A stretch of 64,000 bases of DNA, taken from assembly GCA_028564675.1 (NCBI GenBank), contig JAOVVO010000029.1:1-64000 (forward strand), in the 5' to 3' direction. A program made the position numbers and the translations under genes. Source of the DNA: Onchocerca lupi (lineage: Eukaryota; Nematoda; Chromadorea; Rhabditida; Onchocercidae). Under the pieces are notes generated by a model that did not search any database, had not been told where the DNA came from, and saw nothing but the letters and a program-made list of their open reading frames with translations. Of this stretch, positions 61,301 to 64,000 are shown piece after piece (within the stretch, counting starts at the first letter, position 1; each line of letters begins with the position of its first letter).

Positions 61301-63557
61301 TCCGAAAATGTAACATACAATTTGCTATTATAATGTAACAAAAGAATTTCATCAAAATCTAATGTCTCATTTACATTTTTATGACAATTTGTGACAAATT
61401 TGTGATGAGAATGAGTTGTACAGATAAGTTATTTTCCATTATTTAGAAAGTTATTCCATTTCAGTAGTGAAACTTTTTTGCTAAGTTTATAATGAGAATG
61501 AGTTTTAGAGATAAGTAATTTATCATTATTTGGAAAATTATTTCATCTCAACTAATTGCACTTCTTAAAGAGCAAAGGTTAAATTATGTTAATTATTCTA
61601 GAAAAGTTGCAACTATTACTTCTTAATGTTTAACAATATGCTCTTTGGATAATACAATTTCGGTACAGGTACATGAATTTGAATAAAATTGACATAAAAG
61701 AAAAATTAGGAACATTCATTTTAAAAAAAAAAAAAAAGAGGAAAAGAAACGAAAAATTATGTCAATCAAAAATCGGATAGGTTAAAAAAGAAAAAACCGG
61801 AATGCCAAGAACAATTTTGAAAGCATTAACTCTTTTCGGGGTAAAAATTACAAAAACGCCACTTTTTTCTTGAGACGAAATAAGAAGTTAATGAGTAAAG
61901 GTAGGAATTTTAAAATTGTCATAAAATTTTTTGAAAAACGAAAAAAAAAAGCCGACATGACATTATCTGTACACGATAAAATGGAAATATAAAAATGAGG
62001 GATTCTGGTGAATTATGTACTTTCTCTATTAGTATAATTTGAAAAGGTAATTATAATCATTTAACTAAATTCAATATTTATAAGTATTTAAGTATTTTTA
62101 TGTAGTAATATAACGAAGTATATGTTTTGCTTATTTTAATTACTTAATTAGTGTCATTCGTTGTCAATCATTAAACTATTCACAAAGTGATCAGATATCA
62201 AAGATGAGAAATCAATCATTGTTTACTTTTTTATTCATTTAACAACTTAATTTATCATTTCATTTTTAATTTGTAAATTTTTTGAATTCTTTCTTTTGAA
62301 TTTTTGAACATATCATTTGGTTTGCAGTGGAGATCTGATTTTGATCGAGACGGATTCTGGGATTGGCCATCTGATTGGCCTCGAATGGATGCTGTAATGC
62401 CCAGAGTAATGTTTTTCATATTTTAATTTAAACATTAGAAATATATTTGTATGTTTTGTTGATTTTATTGCTAATTTCATTTTTTATTAGAAATTTAGAA
62501 ATAAGAAACTAGCAAAATAAGTGAAAATATATTAAAATGAGCAATTTTAAAAGTATGAAAAGAGAAGAAAAGCAAATATATCACATTAGATTTGCAAATG
62601 AATCATATGGATTCTAATTTCTTTCATTGCAACTTTTTTACATAAATAAAAGTATCGCCTTAGTTTTTAATATAGAACATTGTGTTTTTTTGAAATTTGA
62701 AATTTGAAATTTTTTTTTGAAAATTTTTTATGTCAAATTCCATCACTTTTCATCTCATGTTTATAATCAAAAAAAATTATGATAATAATTTATCATTTAT
62801 CATTAGCATTTCATTTTTTCATGCGATAGTCTTATATTCTTTCCACTTTTATTATGATAATATGAAATAACATGAATTAAGAGGAATCTAAGTTTCTGAA
62901 TCTCAGCATATATGAATTTTATTCTTATTTCTTATTAATTTTTTTTTTTTAAACTAATGATTTTAATATCGAAATTTTTTTGATTAAATTTTCGAAATAT
63001 TCAAGTTTTCATCACATCTCGATCGTTTGGATCGTAATTGGCGTTCTGATCCATTTTGGCGTGATCTGTATCCACGTTGGGCAGAGCCAATTTTCAAAGA
63101 AGGTATCGATATACGTACGAATATCACCAATAATACGTCACGTTTTGCCGTAGAAATTGATGCATATCAATTTCGACCGGAAGAGATACAGGTTCTTTTC
63201 TCGCTTTCAGATTCCAATTATTCGAAAAATTAGTGTAATTTCCGGAATGAAAAAAAAAAAAATTTTTCTTCTAAACCATTTCATTTGATCTGCCATATTC
63301 CACCATAATTTCCACAATAATGATGAATTTAAATTTTAATGAAAAACCATTTGACAAATCTCAAAATAACTTCATTTCTCATCATCTGAACTATTAGCTA
63401 ATTTAAGGTAAAAACAATAGACGACACGTTATTGATCGAAGGCCGACATGAAGACGTACGTGATCGTGATAATTTCACAAAAATGTATTTCGTACGCAAA
63501 TATCAGCTACCGTTGGACGTAAATCCCAAGGATATTGAAAGTACCATTGATAGTACA
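58380..63557 (+). CDS. Small heat-shock protein with W/D/P-rich N-terminus (3' partial)
   Basis: This is an alpha-crystallin-family chaperone. The exons in the window are 58380-58520, 62328-62405, 63006-63191 and 63408-63557 (185 codons, all phase 0), and at least one further exon lies beyond the window. The N-terminal arm has repeated Trp/Asp/Pro clusters, one per exon: DDWPVDWPRP, WDWPSDWPRM and NWRSDPFWRDLYPRW. The alpha-crystallin domain begins with IDIRTNITNNTSRFAVEID and continues with YQFRPEEIQVKTIDDTLLIEGRHEDV and MYFVRKYQLPLDVNPKDIES. The window stops before the last beta-strands and the C-terminal tail. It should form oligomers that hold unfolded proteins. The Trp-rich arm may correspond to the nematode hsp-43 type, which is unproven. 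Intron 1 is 3.8 kb, unusually long for an sHSP. Confidence 0.93.
60741..60800. repeat. CT microsatellite in sHSP intron 1
   Basis: An interrupted (CT)n run of about 55 bp in the first intron of the small heat-shock protein gene. A polypyrimidine tract this long on the sense strand is not followed by an evident exon. Confidence 0.9.
60966..61045. repeat. GAT trinucleotide microsatellite in sHSP intron 1
   Basis: ATGATGATAATA.. then about eight uninterrupted GAT units and degenerate GAC/GAT units. It keeps both strands open as poly-Met or poly-Ile frames but has no gene structure. Confidence 0.9.
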
Positions 63558-64000
63558 GTAAGTCTAAATTATCTCAAATTATCAGTTCTTCAAATTTTTC
63601 ATTATCAATTAGCGTACTATTTGATTACAATCATTAGATCAGTCATTTCCTTATTGATTTTTTGATTACGGTTTATTGATTATTTTGATTACGGATTATA
63701 TAGAGAACAAAATATATTATTCGATGAATTCAAAAGTCTTTTCGGTTCAATTCTAATTCTATGTTTAATGTAAAATTTAAAAAAAAAAAAAAACCATGAA
63801 TAATCAAATATTTGATAAAATTATGATGACAAAAAATATTTCAAATAATGAATTTTAAAAGCAATAAGCATCCAACGCTCATTTTAAATAGTAAGTTAAA
63901 ATTTCGATATTAGTCAATAAACAAATACAGTTAATGAGTTGATAAGTTCATCAATCAATAAAACAATTAGTTTATCAATTTAATTAAGTGGATTTATTGC
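63558..64000 (+). other. sHSP intron, runs off the window
   Basis: It begins with a good donor (ACA|GTAAGTC) and contains no acceptor followed by an alpha-crystallin-like exon, so the terminal exon must lie beyond base 64000. Confidence 0.7.

Noticed and set aside
1..64000. CRISPR arrays, bacterial endosymbiont (Wolbachia) insertions and tRNA genes
   Set aside because: No regularly spaced identical repeats, no long GC-shifted uninterrupted bacterial frames and no cloverleaf with A/B boxes were seen by eye; a tRNAscan or Wolbachia BLAST would settle it.

Overview
This is a gene-sparse, very AT-rich stretch of a nematode nuclear genome, most probably a filarial (spirurid) worm. The evidence is the many short exons with TTTTAG/TTTCAG acceptors, splice acceptors directly before start codons (as in spliced-leader trans-splicing), a nematode-specific DB-module protein, and poly-A/T tracts and simple repeats in every intron and spacer. 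There are no prokaryotic operons, rRNA genes, CRISPR arrays or recognisable tRNAs. All gene models were built by hand from the sequence by matching exon phases. In every multi-exon model the phases agree and the exon lengths sum to a multiple of three.

Layout. Bases 1796-6737 (minus) hold a complete seven-exon rab-6 GTPase. Its third intron carries a complete-looking five-exon gene on the opposite strand (3037-5259) for a Lys/Arg-rich basic protein. Bases 6955-8412 are repeats, including about 500 bp of alternating ACGTAT-type DNA. Bases 10660-14200 hold a decayed, internally deleted Helitron (Rep HUH domain fused to the tail of a PIF1 helicase) between two related repeats, with a perfect 21-bp hairpin inside. 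Bases 15811-16873 (plus) encode a tail-anchored cytochrome b5 with a GC-AG intron. Bases 19388-23513 (plus) encode an unrecognised signal-peptide/membrane protein with interchangeable 3' exons. Bases 25275-28861 (plus) encode a TMBIM4/Lifeguard-4 protein (tmbi-4). Bases 30337-34450 (minus) encode a secreted Cys-rich DB-module protein. Bases 38795-41984 (minus) encode an F-box protein. Bases 44729-48865 (plus) encode the E2F partner DP (dpl-1), also with a GC-AG intron. Bases 48866-55734 are a 7-kb spacer. Bases 58380-63557 (plus, running off the window) encode a small heat-shock protein with a W/D/P-rich N-terminus.

Two dispersed repeat families link separate parts of the window. Family A has two copies (about 6955 and 17590). 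Family B has three copies (about 14508, 24109 and 42114) with AAACATGTTT palindromes and a TATA-like element, as in a solo LTR or promoter-bearing repeat.

The genes do not form one pathway: they cover Golgi traffic (rab-6), ER redox (cytochrome b5), Golgi/ER calcium and cell-death control (tmbi-4), ubiquitin ligase targeting (F-box), cell-cycle transcription (dpl-1), proteostasis (sHSP) and nematode-specific secreted or membrane products. The most novel material is the nested basic-protein gene, the alternative-tail membrane protein and the DB-module gene with an apparently broken acceptor in front of a symmetric exon.
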